From positions 1,643,766-1,707,765 of the forward strand of contig LT599017.1 of assembly GCA_900079765.1 (NCBI GenBank): a stretch of 64,000 nucleotides of DNA. Direction: 5' to 3'. This stretch comes from an uncultured Eubacteriales bacterium. GTDB lineage: Bacteria > Bacillota > Clostridia > Oscillospirales > Oscillospiraceae. The first letter of the stretch is position 1. Every line of letters begins with the position of its first letter. This document shows positions 33,454 to 41,254 of this stretch, in pieces. The translations under genes were made by a program, and so were the position numbers. The notes below the pieces were generated by a model, which saw only the letters and a list, made by a program, of their open reading frames with translations, made no database searches and was not told the DNA's origin.

Positions 33454-34305
33454 ATGAAAGCAGGACTGGTACTGGAGGGGGGCGCGTTCCGCACCATCTT
33501 CTCCAGCGGAGCGTGCGATGGGCTTATGGCGGGGGATATCTTCCCCGATTACTGCGTGGGGGTCTCGGCGGGCATCGCCTACGGGGTGAGCTACCTATCC
33601 AAGCAGAGCGGGCGAAACCTGGAGATACTTACCCGCTTTGCAAACGACAAGCGGTACGTGGGCAAGCGCAACCTGCTAAAACCCGGCAACCGCTGCTACT
33701 TCGGGCTGGATTTCTCCTATAACGTCATACCGAATCAATTGATTCCCTTCGATTACGACGCCTTTGAGGCCTTCCCGGGGGAGGCGGAGGCGGTGGTCAC
33801 CAATATGGACACCGGCAAGGCGGAATACTTGACAGTACCCCGCCGGGATAAGCACTCCATTCTCCTCCAGGCCACCTGCGCCCTGCCGTTTTTGTTCCCG
33901 GTCTACCATATCAGCGGCAAAGCGTATATGGACGGCGGGGCGGCCGACGCCATCCCCTATGAGCGGGCCTTCGAGAAGGGCTGCGACAGAGTTGTCGTCA
34001 TTCTCACCCGGGAGCGGGAATACCTTCGTGCGCCCGAAACGCTCCAGCCCTTGCTGGAGCGTTGGTACCGCAAGTACCCCAATTTTTGCGATACCATGCG
34101 CCGCCGGGCGGACACCTACAACGCCAGCAGGGAGAAACTCTTCAACCTGGAGAAGGAGGGGAAGGTATTTCTGCTTGCCCCGCATAACACCAAGGGCTTT
34201 TCCCGGGTCGAGCGCGACGTGGAGAAGATCAAGGCCCTCTACCAGGACGGCTATGAACAGGCTGTTGCCGCCCAAGGCGCCATCCGGGCCTTTTTAGAGG
34301 GATAG
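33454..34305 (+). CDS. patatin-like phospholipase family protein
   Basis: A 283-residue patatin-like hydrolase. The oxyanion loop is GGAFR at residues 9-13, the nucleophile elbow VGVSAG near residue 36, and the dyad Asp is in YMDGGAADAIP near residue 160. The C-terminal third is a family extension with charged helices. These proteins act as phospholipase A/lysophospholipase; the bacterial YjjU/RssA-like group is mostly uncharacterised. ATG 33454 follows AGAAAGGGGAAGGGGATACCA. Confidence 0.9.
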   Translation: MKAGLVLEGGAFRTIFSSGACDGLMAGDIFPDYCVGVSAGIAYGVSYLSKQSGRNLEILTRFANDKRYVGKRNLLKPGNRCYFGLDFSYNVIPNQLIPFDYDAFEAFPGEAEAVVTNMDTGKAEYLTVPRRDKHSILLQATCALPFLFPVYHISGKAYMDGGAADAIPYERAFEKGCDRVVVILTREREYLRAPETLQPLLERWYRKYPNFCDTMRRRADTYNASREKLFNLEKEGKVFLLAPHNTKGFSRVERDVEKIKALYQDGYEQAVAAQGAIRAFLEG

Positions 34306-34323
34306 GCCCCCGAAATCAAAAAA

Positions 34324-34365
34324 CGCCGCATCTTCTCCCATCGGGAGAGGGCGCGGCGCTTTCTT
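34324..34365 (+). terminator. terminator after the patatin gene
   Basis: CGCCGC and GCGGCG enclose a second stem CTCCC/GGGAG, and CTTTCTTAA follows. Confidence 0.8.
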
Positions 34366-34409
34366 AACAATAATTAATAAAGAATTAACATATTGTCTTA
34401 AGAACTCTA

Positions 34410-34438
34410 TTGACAATCAAATGACCATGTTATATGAT
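34410..34438 (+). promoter_or_regulatory. promoter of the DUF1836 gene
   Basis: A perfect TTGACA and TATGAT, spaced by 17 bases, lie 29 bases before the start codon. The flanks are markedly AT-rich. Confidence 0.8.
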
Positions 34439-34466
34439 ATACACATCCCGAAGAGGAGGTGCAAAT

Positions 34467-35036
34467 ATGGAAGATGTATTGCCGGGAACCATAGTACCCG
34501 CCGACCTGCTTAGGCCGGACGCGGCGGACGCGGTGCTCTCACCGCTCTTCCTCGGGGGGGACCTGATGCTCTCCCAGGTGTCCCGTATCACGGCGCTGGA
34601 ACCCCACGTCATTCAAAACTGGGTAAAACGGGGGTACCTCTCGCCGCCCCAGCATAAAAAATACAGCCGCAGGCAGTTATGCCGCATCCTCATCATAAAT
34701 ATGTTAAAAGAAGCCCTCCACCTGGACCAGATCTGCCGCCTCATCTCCACCTTCAATGGCAGTCTCTCCAGTGAGGAGGACGACCTGATTGACGACTCCT
34801 ACCTCTACACCTGCCTTTGCCGTCTCATCGGCAGGATGGAGCACGAGCCTCTCCCCGACGAGGAGGAGCTGGAGGAGTGGTGTATGGATGCGCTCTCCGA
34901 CTATGGTGAGCCCCGCCCGGGCGCCCGGGCGACGGTGAGCCGGGCCATGCGGGTGATCCTCACAGCCTTCCTTGCCGCAAAGCTCAAAAGGGAGGCGGAA
35001 GCCCTCCTGATCGGGCTGGAGAACGCGGCTGTTTAA
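34467..35036 (+). CDS. DUF1836 family protein (MerR-like helix-turn-helix)
   Basis: A 189-residue DUF1836 protein. LSQVSRITALEPHVIQNWVK followed by RGYLSPPQHKKYSRRQLCRI is a MerR-like DNA-binding head, and the rest is helical and acidic. Members are presumed regulators but uncharacterised. ATG 34467 has GAGGAGGTG upstream. The next genes on the same strand encode the NfeD-like/flotillin pair, so joint transcription is possible (39-base gap). Confidence 0.85.
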   Translation: MEDVLPGTIVPADLLRPDAADAVLSPLFLGGDLMLSQVSRITALEPHVIQNWVKRGYLSPPQHKKYSRRQLCRILIINMLKEALHLDQICRLISTFNGSLSSEEDDLIDDSYLYTCLCRLIGRMEHEPLPDEEELEEWCMDALSDYGEPRPGARATVSRAMRVILTAFLAAKLKREAEALLIGLENAAV

Positions 35037-35075
35037 GATAAAAACTATTTTTCATAGAAAGGAAGGCGGCGTGTC

Positions 35076-35795
35076 ATGCTGGACTGGCTCGCGTCACTGA
35101 CCCTGCTGGAGCGGGTCTTACTCTACATTGCCGTTCCCGCCACCGTACTCCTGCTGCTGCAGACCTTGCTTTTGCTGGTCGGCTTGGGCGGTGGGCACGA
35201 CGGCGCGGACGGTGCCCACGGCGGGCACGATCTGAACGTCGACCTGGACGGCGACGGTATCCCCGACGTCCACGCCGGGTTCCACGGGTTCGGCATCCAC
35301 GACGGGGGCCACCCCTGTGATACCTGCGGCGAGGCCCACGGCCCGGAGGCCCACGGAGAGCATTTACACCACGGAGATGGTACGGCGGGCGGGCTTCATA
35401 TCCTTACCCTGCGGGGCGTGGTGACGTTCCTCACCCTCTTCGGCTGGAGCGGCCTGCTCTTCTGCCAACTGGAGCTGCACTGGCTCCCGGCCCTGTTCTT
35501 CGCGGTACAGGTGGGGGTCATCGGCATGGTGGTCGTGGCGGTCATTCTGCGGGAGGCTCTGCGCCTCCAATCGGACGGCACCCTGGATATCCGCAACGCT
35601 CTGGGCCTGCCCGGTACCGTCTACCTCGCTGTTCCCGCCGCCCGGCGGGAGACGGGGAAGGTAAACGTCACCGTCCAGGACCAGCTGCGGGAGTTCGAGG
35701 CCGTTACCGACAGCGAAAGCCCCATCCCCACCGGCGCGGAGGTCCGCGTGGTGGGCGTCACCGGAGATACCCTCATTGTCGAACCACTCACATAA
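35076..35795 (+). CDS. NfeD-like membrane protein with His/Asp-rich insert
   Basis: A 239-residue protein: one membrane helix at 12-38, a hydrophilic insert at about 40-103, two more helices at 105-160, and a small C-terminal OB-fold-like (NfeD) domain ending GAEVRVVGVTGDTLIVEPL. The insert is exceptional: about 15 His, many Gly and Asp, a CDTC pair, and DLDGDGIPD, which resembles a calcium-binding DxDxDG loop. The flotillin gene follows by 19 bases, the usual NfeD/YuaF-flotillin pairing of membrane microdomains. RBS is AGGAAGGCGGCG before ATG 35076. Metal binding is an inference from composition. Confidence 0.8.
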   Translation: MLDWLASLTLLERVLLYIAVPATVLLLLQTLLLLVGLGGGHDGADGAHGGHDLNVDLDGDGIPDVHAGFHGFGIHDGGHPCDTCGEAHGPEAHGEHLHHGDGTAGGLHILTLRGVVTFLTLFGWSGLLFCQLELHWLPALFFAVQVGVIGMVVVAVILREALRLQSDGTLDIRNALGLPGTVYLAVPAARRETGKVNVTVQDQLREFEAVTDSESPIPTGAEVRVVGVTGDTLIVEPLT

Positions 35796-35814
35796 ATGAA
35801 AGAGAGGATCTACT

Positions 35815-37212
35815 ATGCCTAACTTGTTCGGAATCATCCTGGTCTGCGTCATCGTAGTCATCTTGTTCTCCCTGTTCCTCTTCCTCCTCAAGCGGTACAG
35901 AAAATGCCCCTCGGATAAGGTCATGGTCATCTACGGTAAGGTGGGCAACAACGGCGACGGCTCCGCCCGCAGCGCCAAGTGTATCCACGGCGGCGCGGCC
36001 TTTATCTGGCCCGTCATCCAGGCGTATGAGTTCTTGGACCTGACCCCCATGTCCATCTCCGTGGACCTTCAGAACGCCCTCTCCCGTCAAAATATCCGCA
36101 TCAACGTGCCCAGCCGTTTCACCGTCGGCATCTCCACCGAGCCCGGGGTCATGCAGAACGCCGCTGAGCGGCTCCTGGGCCTGCGCCTCCAGGAGATACA
36201 GGAGCTCGCCAAGGACATCATCTTCGGTCAGCTCCGTCTGGTCATCGCCACCATGGACATCGAGGAGATCAACACCGACCGGGATAAGTTCCTGGAGGCC
36301 GTATCCCGCAACGTGGAGGGCGAGCTGAAGAAGATTGGCCTGCGCCTCATCAATGTGAACCTGACCGACATCTCCGACGAGTCCGGGTATATCGACGCCC
36401 TGGGCAAGGAGGCCGCAGCCAAGGCCATCAACGATGCGAAGAAGAACGTGGCTGAGCGCAACCGTGACGGCTCCATCGGTGAGGCCCAGGCCCACCGCGA
36501 CCAGCGCGTTCAGGTAGCTCAGGCCGACTCCGTGGCCATCCAGGGCGAGAACACCTCCCAGGTGGAGGTGGCTATGTCCAACGCCCAGCGCCGTGAGAAG
36601 GAGGCCGAGGCCACCCGTATTGCCACCGCCGCCGAAAAGATCGCCACCGCCCAGGCTCTGGAGGAGGCCTATGCCGCCGAGCAGAAGGCTGAGGCCGCCC
36701 GTTATGCCCGCGAAAAGGCCACCCAGGAGGCCGACGTTATCGTCAAGACCGAGATCGACAAGCGCCGCAAGGAGCTTGAGGCCGAAGCCGAGGCCGAGCA
36801 GATCCGCCGCCGGGCGAAGGGTGAGGCCGACGCTATCCTGGCCAAGATGCAGGCCGAGGCCGACGGCGCCCAGGCCATCCTCCTTAAACAGGCCGAGGGC
36901 CTCAAGCAGGTGGTGGCCGCAGCCGGCGGCGACGCCGACGAGGCCGTTCGCCTCCTGCTGGCCGACAAGATGGAGAGCCTCATGCGCATCCAGGTGGACG
37001 CCATTAAGAACGTAAAGATCGACAAGGTCACTGTCTGGGACGGCGGACAGGGCCAGGACGGGAAGACGGCCACTGCCGGCTTTCTCTCCGGACTCGTGAA
37101 GAGCATCCCGCCCATGAACGAGATGTTCGACATGGCGGGCATGAACCTGCCCGACTACCTGGGCAAAAAGAAGGAGGAGCCCGCGGCTCCTCCCATCCCT
37201 GAAGCCGAATAA
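35815..37212 (+). CDS. floT: flotillin family (SPFH) protein
   Basis: A 465-residue flotillin that scaffolds membrane microdomains. An N-terminal membrane hairpin (residues 4-25) is followed by the SPFH domain (VMVIYGKVG to VNLTDISDESGYI) and a long Ala/Glu-rich coiled coil (about 210-370) with the flotillin-type EAEAEQIRRRAKGEADAI. The end has a Pro-rich tail. ATG 35815 follows AGAGAGGATCTACT. Pairing with the NfeD-like gene supports the call. Confidence 0.93.
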   Translation: MPNLFGIILVCVIVVILFSLFLFLLKRYRKCPSDKVMVIYGKVGNNGDGSARSAKCIHGGAAFIWPVIQAYEFLDLTPMSISVDLQNALSRQNIRINVPSRFTVGISTEPGVMQNAAERLLGLRLQEIQELAKDIIFGQLRLVIATMDIEEINTDRDKFLEAVSRNVEGELKKIGLRLINVNLTDISDESGYIDALGKEAAAKAINDAKKNVAERNRDGSIGEAQAHRDQRVQVAQADSVAIQGENTSQVEVAMSNAQRREKEAEATRIATAAEKIATAQALEEAYAAEQKAEAARYAREKATQEADVIVKTEIDKRRKELEAEAEAEQIRRRAKGEADAILAKMQAEADGAQAILLKQAEGLKQVVAAAGGDADEAVRLLLADKMESLMRIQVDAIKNVKIDKVTVWDGGQGQDGKTATAGFLSGLVKSIPPMNEMFDMAGMNLPDYLGKKKEEPAAPPIPEAE

Positions 37213-37218
37213 CCCAAA

Positions 37219-37258
37219 GGCCGCCGGTCGATTGACCGGCGGCCTTGATTTATTTTTT
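37219..37258 (+). terminator. terminator after the flotillin gene
   Basis: GGCCGCCGGTC and GACCGGCGGCC pair perfectly around GATT and are followed by TTGATTTATTTTTT. The tail overlaps the end of the opposing ppx/gppA gene. Confidence 0.93.
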
Positions 37259-38140
37259 CATTACTTGGCTGAGGAGATATCCCTCCCGCACCCCGGCGGC
37301 ACTCATAGCCAAGCTCCCGGCCCCACACCGGTTTAAAATCTCCCGTACCAAAATCAGCCCCGGCATAACGGTATGTACTCGGTCGGGCACGGCGCGGAGG
37401 ATGAGCTTAAGAGCGTCCTTGTCCCCCTTGGCAAGACTGTTGTAAAGGGAATCGACTTCACACAAAGGTACGACCCTGTTTTCCGGCTCGGCCCCCGACA
37501 GGGTGTTGCACAGCCGCACCACCGCCCGTACCGAGCCGCCCACGCCCAGCAAAGTCTCACAGCGGGTGAGAGCCTGCCCGTCCAGCAGAGCCGCCGCATG
37601 GGCACGGATGGACCCCTGCTCGGCCTGAGTGGGGAGAACCCCGCTTACATACTTGTTAAAGAGGGAGACCACCCCCATGGGCAGGCTCACGGTGGAGGTG
37701 ATGGCTCCGTTCTCATACCCCACCAGTTCGGTGGAGCCGCCGCCGATGTCGGTCATCAGCCCAGCGGGGGAGGGAACACCCCAGGTGGCGCCACGGAAGG
37801 AGTACTCCGCCTCGGTCTCGCCGGAGAGGATTTCTACGCCGATGCCGGTGCGCGCCCGAATGTCCTCCACTACCTGCTCTGTGTTGGAGATGCCCCGTAG
37901 AGAGGCAGTGGCAAAGGCGTGGAGTTCTTTGACCTCCAGGTCCTCCAGTAGGGTCTGAAAGTCCTTTAGCACCCGGCAGGCGGTCCGTACGCCCGCCTCC
38001 GTGAGGGCTCCATTCTCTGCGTATCCCGCCAGCCCCACTGTCTCCCAGCGGTTGAGCAGGGGACGGAAACCATCTCCCTCATAGTGGTAGACGGTCAACT
38101 GTACTGTGTTGGACCCGATGTCCACGATTCCGCACTTCAT
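37250..38140 (-). CDS. Ppx/GppA phosphatase family protein
   Basis: A 296-residue exopolyphosphatase/pppGpp phosphatase-like protein of the ASKHA fold. Phosphate loops are IVDIGSNTVQLTVY (residues 4-17), FATASLRGISNTEQV and MTDIGGGSTELVGYENG. At about 300 residues it is the short form without the C-terminal HD-like part, so which substrate it cleaves is open. ATG 38140 is preferred; the ATG at 38164 has no ribosome site. The 3' end overlaps the flotillin terminator tail. Confidence 0.9.
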   Translation of the reverse strand: MKCGIVDIGSNTVQLTVYHYEGDGFRPLLNRWETVGLAGYAENGALTEAGVRTACRVLKDFQTLLEDLEVKELHAFATASLRGISNTEQVVEDIRARTGIGVEILSGETEAEYSFRGATWGVPSPAGLMTDIGGGSTELVGYENGAITSTVSLPMGVVSLFNKYVSGVLPTQAEQGSIRAHAAALLDGQALTRCETLLGVGGSVRAVVRLCNTLSGAEPENRVVPLCEVDSLYNSLAKGDKDALKLILRAVPDRVHTVMPGLILVREILNRCGAGSLAMSAAGVREGYLLSQVMKK

Positions 38141-38215
38141 TGGTGTGTTCCCACTCTCGTTCATAGTTTATGTATGGCTAGTTTATCCTGTATCCGCCGT
38201 CATTGCAATCCTTTT

Positions 38216-38410
38216 TTATATGAGCGCAGTGGGTTCTCCCTTGGTCTCGGCGCGGGTTATGGCCAGAAAACCCAGGTTGTTGCCCAACACGCCGAAAAAA
38301 GAAGACATGAGGGCAAGTTGCTCCACAGTCTGACCCTGAGCGAGCTGGATCGCGGCCAGCGTGGCCGCGATAAGGACCCATTCACCAGAGGGAGGGCTGC
38401 ATCCCGCCAT
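38216..38410 (-). CDS. small hydrophobic protein, possibly DUF6774-like
   Basis: A 64-residue peptide (MAGCSPPSGEWVLIAATLAA at its start) with an Ala/Leu-rich helix and EQLALMSSFFGVLGNNLGFLAI, a pattern like the DUF6774 small proteins of Clostridia, though I am unsure of the family. ATG 38410 has AGGGCGGTG upstream; a second ATG six bases earlier is possible. It follows the 38475-38675 gene on the same strand across a perfect hairpin. Confidence 0.5.
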   Translation of the reverse strand: MAGCSPPSGEWVLIAATLAAIQLAQGQTVEQLALMSSFFGVLGNNLGFLAITRAETKGEPTALI

Positions 38411-38441
38411 ATTCATCACCGCCCTGTTCAGCTTATGCGGC

Positions 38442-38474
38442 GCCGGCCGGGATGGTCCCATCCCGGCCGGTGGC
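38442..38474. repeat. perfect 13-bp GC-rich hairpin between two small genes
   Basis: CCGGCCGGGATGG and its exact complement around TC, extended by GCC/GGC. It begins at the stop of the 66-residue gene. No T run follows on either strand, so it may be a REP-type element or an mRNA-stabilising hairpin. Confidence 0.55.
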
Positions 38475-38675
38475 TTATAGGTCGTGCTGCTGGTTGGTGA
38501 TGGACTGTACGAAGAGCTGCATCTCGTCCCTGGAATTGATGGAGTGGGTCTGGTCGATAATGGCCCGCTGCTCATCGGGGGAGAGGGAGGCGAAATACTG
38601 CATGGAATTATAGTCCTGGGCCAGGGCCATGCCGAAACCCATGGGCAGGTCGGCAATGGGATTAATTGAATTCAA
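38475..38675 (-). CDS. conserved small soluble protein, function unknown
   Basis: A 66-residue protein starting at TTG 38675 with the strong site GGAAAGGAGTTG upstream. It reads NPIADLPMGFGMALAQD, then YFASLSPDEQRAIIDQTHSI and a short C-terminal helix. I believe similar short proteins occur across Oscillospiraceae, but no function or family name is known to me. The regular length, ribosome site and codon use argue it is real. The Pfam status is not known. Confidence 0.65.
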   Translation of the reverse strand: MNSINPIADLPMGFGMALAQDYNSMQYFASLSPDEQRAIIDQTHSINSRDEMQLFVQSITNQQHDL

Positions 38676-38763
38676 GCAAAACAACTCCTTTCCAAATTTC
38701 CGCCGTCGATAGCTTGCCCCAAAATTCATGGCCTATGAACATAAAAAACACCATAAAACGGTC

Positions 38764-38807
38764 CAAAAACAAAAAATACCGTGCCCCCGAATGGTGTTCG
38801 GGGGCAC
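38764..38807 (-). terminator. terminator after sodC
   Basis: On the minus strand GTGCCCCCGAA pairs with TTCGGGGGCAC and is followed by GGTATTTTTTGTTTTT. Confidence 0.93.
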
Positions 38808-38816
38808 GGTGTGCGC

Positions 38817-39293
38817 TTACGGGATGGCCTCAATGCTGCCGCAGCCGATGCGGTTGCCGCTGTCTCCCGCGGGCTGGGAGCGGTAGTCGTCCGGCATGTC
38901 ATGTATGATCACGGCCCGCCCCACGACCTCCTCGGGCCGAAAACGTCCGGTGTAGACGATGGTGTAGACGAGGCCGTCGCTGGCGAGCAGGACGGGCAGG
39001 TCGCCAGCGTGGTCCGGATGGGGCTGATTTCCGGGATTGTAGTGCGAACCGGTGCAGGAGAAGGGCACGTCGCCGCCCTCGCAGCAGTCCCCGTGCTCGT
39101 GGATGTGAAAGCCGAAAAAGCCGTCCCCCGGCAGTCCGGCCACCCGCACCAGCAGCAGGCTGCCGCCGTGGAAGGGGTAGAAGAGCACTTCACCCAGCAG
39201 CCCCGGGTGGGCGGAGCTGCCCCGGACCAGGGCGCGGGCCGTTGGCTGGCCCTCCACCAGGACCCGCGGCATGTGGCAGGGATGATCTTGCAT
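38817..39293 (-). CDS. sodC: Cu/Zn superoxide dismutase family protein
   Basis: A 158-residue Cu/Zn SOD. All metal ligands can be placed: two His in FHIHEHGDC, the bridging His in GSHYNP, His and Asp ligands in QPHPDHAGDLP, and the last Cu His in VIIHDMPDD; the active-site Arg is in GNRIGCGSIE. There is no signal peptide, so the product should be cytoplasmic, unlike most bacterial SodC. ATG 39293 follows GGAGGCGAATCCAT. Some SodC-like proteins in Bacillota have lost activity, but the ligand set here is complete. Confidence 0.9.
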   Translation of the reverse strand: MQDHPCHMPRVLVEGQPTARALVRGSSAHPGLLGEVLFYPFHGGSLLLVRVAGLPGDGFFGFHIHEHGDCCEGGDVPFSCTGSHYNPGNQPHPDHAGDLPVLLASDGLVYTIVYTGRFRPEEVVGRAVIIHDMPDDYRSQPAGDSGNRIGCGSIEAIP

Positions 39294-39685
39294 ATGGATT
39301 CGCCTCCGTCGTATCACGCTTCGCATGCCTTGCGGGCGGGCCGATAACCCCTCCGACTATGCAAAAACGCGCCGGGGCCCTTGGCCCCTTTGCGTTTTCA
39401 CTTTGCTCCGATCTCCCCTGCTCGGCGGCTCAGCGCTTCTGCCCTATCCTATGCGCCGAATATCTTTTGGTTTCCTTTAAGTAAAACTTCTGGTCTAAAG
39501 GTATCGGAGGGTGGGATAGCGCGAAAGGGGGACCTTCATCCGGAGATTTGAATCTCGCAGCACGGGTGACCTTACGCGCAGTCGAATCGCGACGACTTAT
39601 GTTACATAGGATGCTACGGGGCCTGCGGCCCTCTTTGAAAGGGGAGCCGCGAGCTGCCGGGCGCAATTAAATGGAGGTATATGTT
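39294..39685. other. 392-base gene-free stretch between sodC and the holin pair
   Basis: It contains a bidirectional hairpin AAAACGC-GGGGCC/GGCCCC-GCGTTTT at 39363-39398 with T runs both ways. Upstream of the holin there are further short inverted repeats but no promoter or coding frame I can defend. It may mark the upstream edge of a phage-derived segment. Confidence 0.5.
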
Positions 39686-39958
39686 ATGGACATTTCTTCT
39701 CTGGGTATTGCATCGGTCACGGCCATCACGGTTATTTGTTATCTCGTCGGGCTTATCGTCAAGGCCACACCGTGGGACAACAAGTATATCCCCGCCGCCT
39801 GCGGGCTGGCCGGAGCCGCGCTGGGGGGCTTGGCACTCCTGCTGGGAGTGCCTGATTTCCCGGCCACGGACTACCTGACAGCGGTCGCTGTGGGTGTTGT
39901 AAGCGGGCTTGCCGCTACCGGGGCCAACCAGGTGTATAAGCAGCTCAAGGGGGATTGA
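39686..39958 (+). CDS. phage-type holin
   Basis: A 90-residue holin-like protein with three hydrophobic segments: SVTAITVICYLVGLIVK, an Ala/Gly/Leu helix around residues 38-55, and AVAVGVVSGLAATGANQVYK. The short loop KATPWDNKYIPAACG between the first two resembles A118-type holins (Phage_holin_5). Holins form membrane holes to release endolysins. ATG 39686 has GGAGGTATA upstream. No endolysin gene is nearby. Confidence 0.8.
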   Translation: MDISSLGIASVTAITVICYLVGLIVKATPWDNKYIPAACGLAGAALGGLALLLGVPDFPATDYLTAVAVGVVSGLAATGANQVYKQLKGD

Positions 39959-39961
39959 TGC

Positions 39962-40180
39962 GTGGATACTATTATCGTTGCGGCCATTTCCTTTCTCGGG
40001 ACACTGGCCGGGGCAGGAATGGGGGTCATCGCTTCAGCCAGGCTTACCAACTGGCGCATTGAGCAGCTCGAAAAAAAGGTAGAGAAACACAACAGCGTTG
40101 TGGAACGCACTTATCTGCTGGAGGAGCAGATGAAGGAGGCAAACCACCGCATCACTGATCTGGAAGAGAATAAGATGTGA
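39962..40180 (+). CDS. small holin-associated protein with one helix and coiled coil
   Basis: A 72-residue protein starting at GTG 39962, three bases after the holin stop. It has one membrane helix (IIVAAISFLGTLAGAGMGVI) followed by a charged heptad region (QLEKKVEKHNSVVERTYLLE). Such XhlA-like partners sit next to holins in Gram-positive phage lysis cassettes. The tight spacing shows cotranslation with the holin. Confidence 0.75.
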   Translation: MDTIIVAAISFLGTLAGAGMGVIASARLTNWRIEQLEKKVEKHNSVVERTYLLEEQMKEANHRITDLEENKM

Positions 40181-40186
40181 GGATAA

Positions 40187-40243
40187 CCCCGGCCTGGATT
40201 TATCGTCTGGGCCGGGGGCTTTACTCCTTTTTTACAAAGACGC
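40187..40243 (+). terminator. terminator after the holin pair
   Basis: CCCCGGCC and GGCCGGGG pair around a 15-base loop and are followed by CTTTACTCCTTTTTT. A second, weaker hairpin GCCGGACG/CATCCGGC with TTTCTC lies at 40355-40386. Confidence 0.85.
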
Positions 40244-40399
40244 CCCGATAGTTAATTCCACTGTAACATTTTTTGCTTTTTTACTTAACACTTCTTGATT
40301 ATCATTATATTTGCAAGAGACAACTTTTTCATTTCTTCCTCCCCCATTAGGGCAGGCCGGACGTCAGGAGCAGGCATCCGGCTTTCTCTATGCCCTTTT

Positions 40400-40861
40400 T
40401 TAAATTCGCTTTACCATTTTATAGTTCAATAAAACGATACCATTTCGGATTGCCTTATTTTCTTTTTCAACCGTATAGCCCTGTCTCTCGAAAAAAGGCT
40501 TGGCTGTAATCGATGCATACGTTTCAAAGCGGGATAAGCCGCTATTGCGCGCACGCTGTTCCAATTCGGTTACCAGCACGTAAGCGACGCCTCTGCGTTG
40601 AAAATCCTTATGCACAAAAAGTCTATCCAAATAGCCCGTATCATCCATATCTGCAAAGCCCACAATTGTTCCGTCTATTTCTGCAATCAATGTATTGTAC
40701 GCTAAAAAAGAACGATTCCATGCCTCCAGATCAACATTTCCTGTTGCCCATGCTTTAAGCTGCTCGTTTGTGTAATCCTTGGCGTTGACGGTATGCACGG
40801 TATCATAAAACAGCTTTGCCATCAAAGCGCAGCCGCTTGATTCATAATCTCGAAACGTCAT
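40400..40861 (-). CDS. GNAT acetyltransferase, YafP-like
   Basis: A 153-residue GNAT protein with AKLFYDTVHTVNAKDYTNEQ at its start and FVHKDFQRRGVAYVLVTELE as the acetyl-CoA loop, ending FFERQGYTVEKEN. This is the YafP-like pattern. Base composition is clearly lower in GC and codon use more A/T-ending than in the core genes around it, pointing to horizontal acquisition. Substrate unknown. Confidence 0.85.
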   Translation of the reverse strand: MTFRDYESSGCALMAKLFYDTVHTVNAKDYTNEQLKAWATGNVDLEAWNRSFLAYNTLIAEIDGTIVGFADMDDTGYLDRLFVHKDFQRRGVAYVLVTELEQRARNSGLSRFETYASITAKPFFERQGYTVEKENKAIRNGIVLLNYKMVKRI

Positions 40862-41254
40862 AAATACCTCATATATTTCTGCCGTTAAAATTTCTGTTTA
40901 TTTGCTTGGTTTATAAATAATTAGCAGTGTTAGGTCTGTAATTATATCACATTGCTATTCCCATGCATAGAACCGGCTGCCGGAACGGTTGCATCAACGG
41001 CGGTGTTGAAAGTGATCAAGAAAGCCGCGTCAGGTGTTTTTGAACTTGAGTAAATAACTGCTACCAGCTTCCCGCTTGGGATATGCGGCAGGTAGGGAAC
41101 TTTTTATGGCTATTGCTTTACCGGCACTGCCGGCCCAGCAATTTAAACGGGCTTGTGCTTCAATAAAGACAATAGGCCGCCCCTGGGGATTGCTCCCTGG
41201 GGGCGGTCTTTGTTTTAAATTAGCCTCACGATCCAATTGATTGGAGTTGACTGG
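40862..41254. other. 393-base stretch with terminator-like hairpin, no supported gene
   Basis: A plus-strand hairpin GGCCGCCCCTGGGGA/TCCCTGGGGGCGGTC with TTTGTTTT lies at 41175-41218, although both flanking genes read on the minus strand. A short open frame (encoding AAGTVASTAVLKVIKKAASG, about 40980-41053) has no start. Together they look like the remains of a lost plus-strand gene. Confidence 0.4.

Noticed and set aside
39294-39685. A riboswitch or tRNA-like fold before the holin gene
   Set aside because: Short inverted repeats occur, but they do not assemble into any fold I recognise.
41030-41236. 68-codon minus-strand frame next to the DNRLRE-type gene
   Set aside because: It runs through a terminator-like hairpin and has no ribosome site or recognisable composition.
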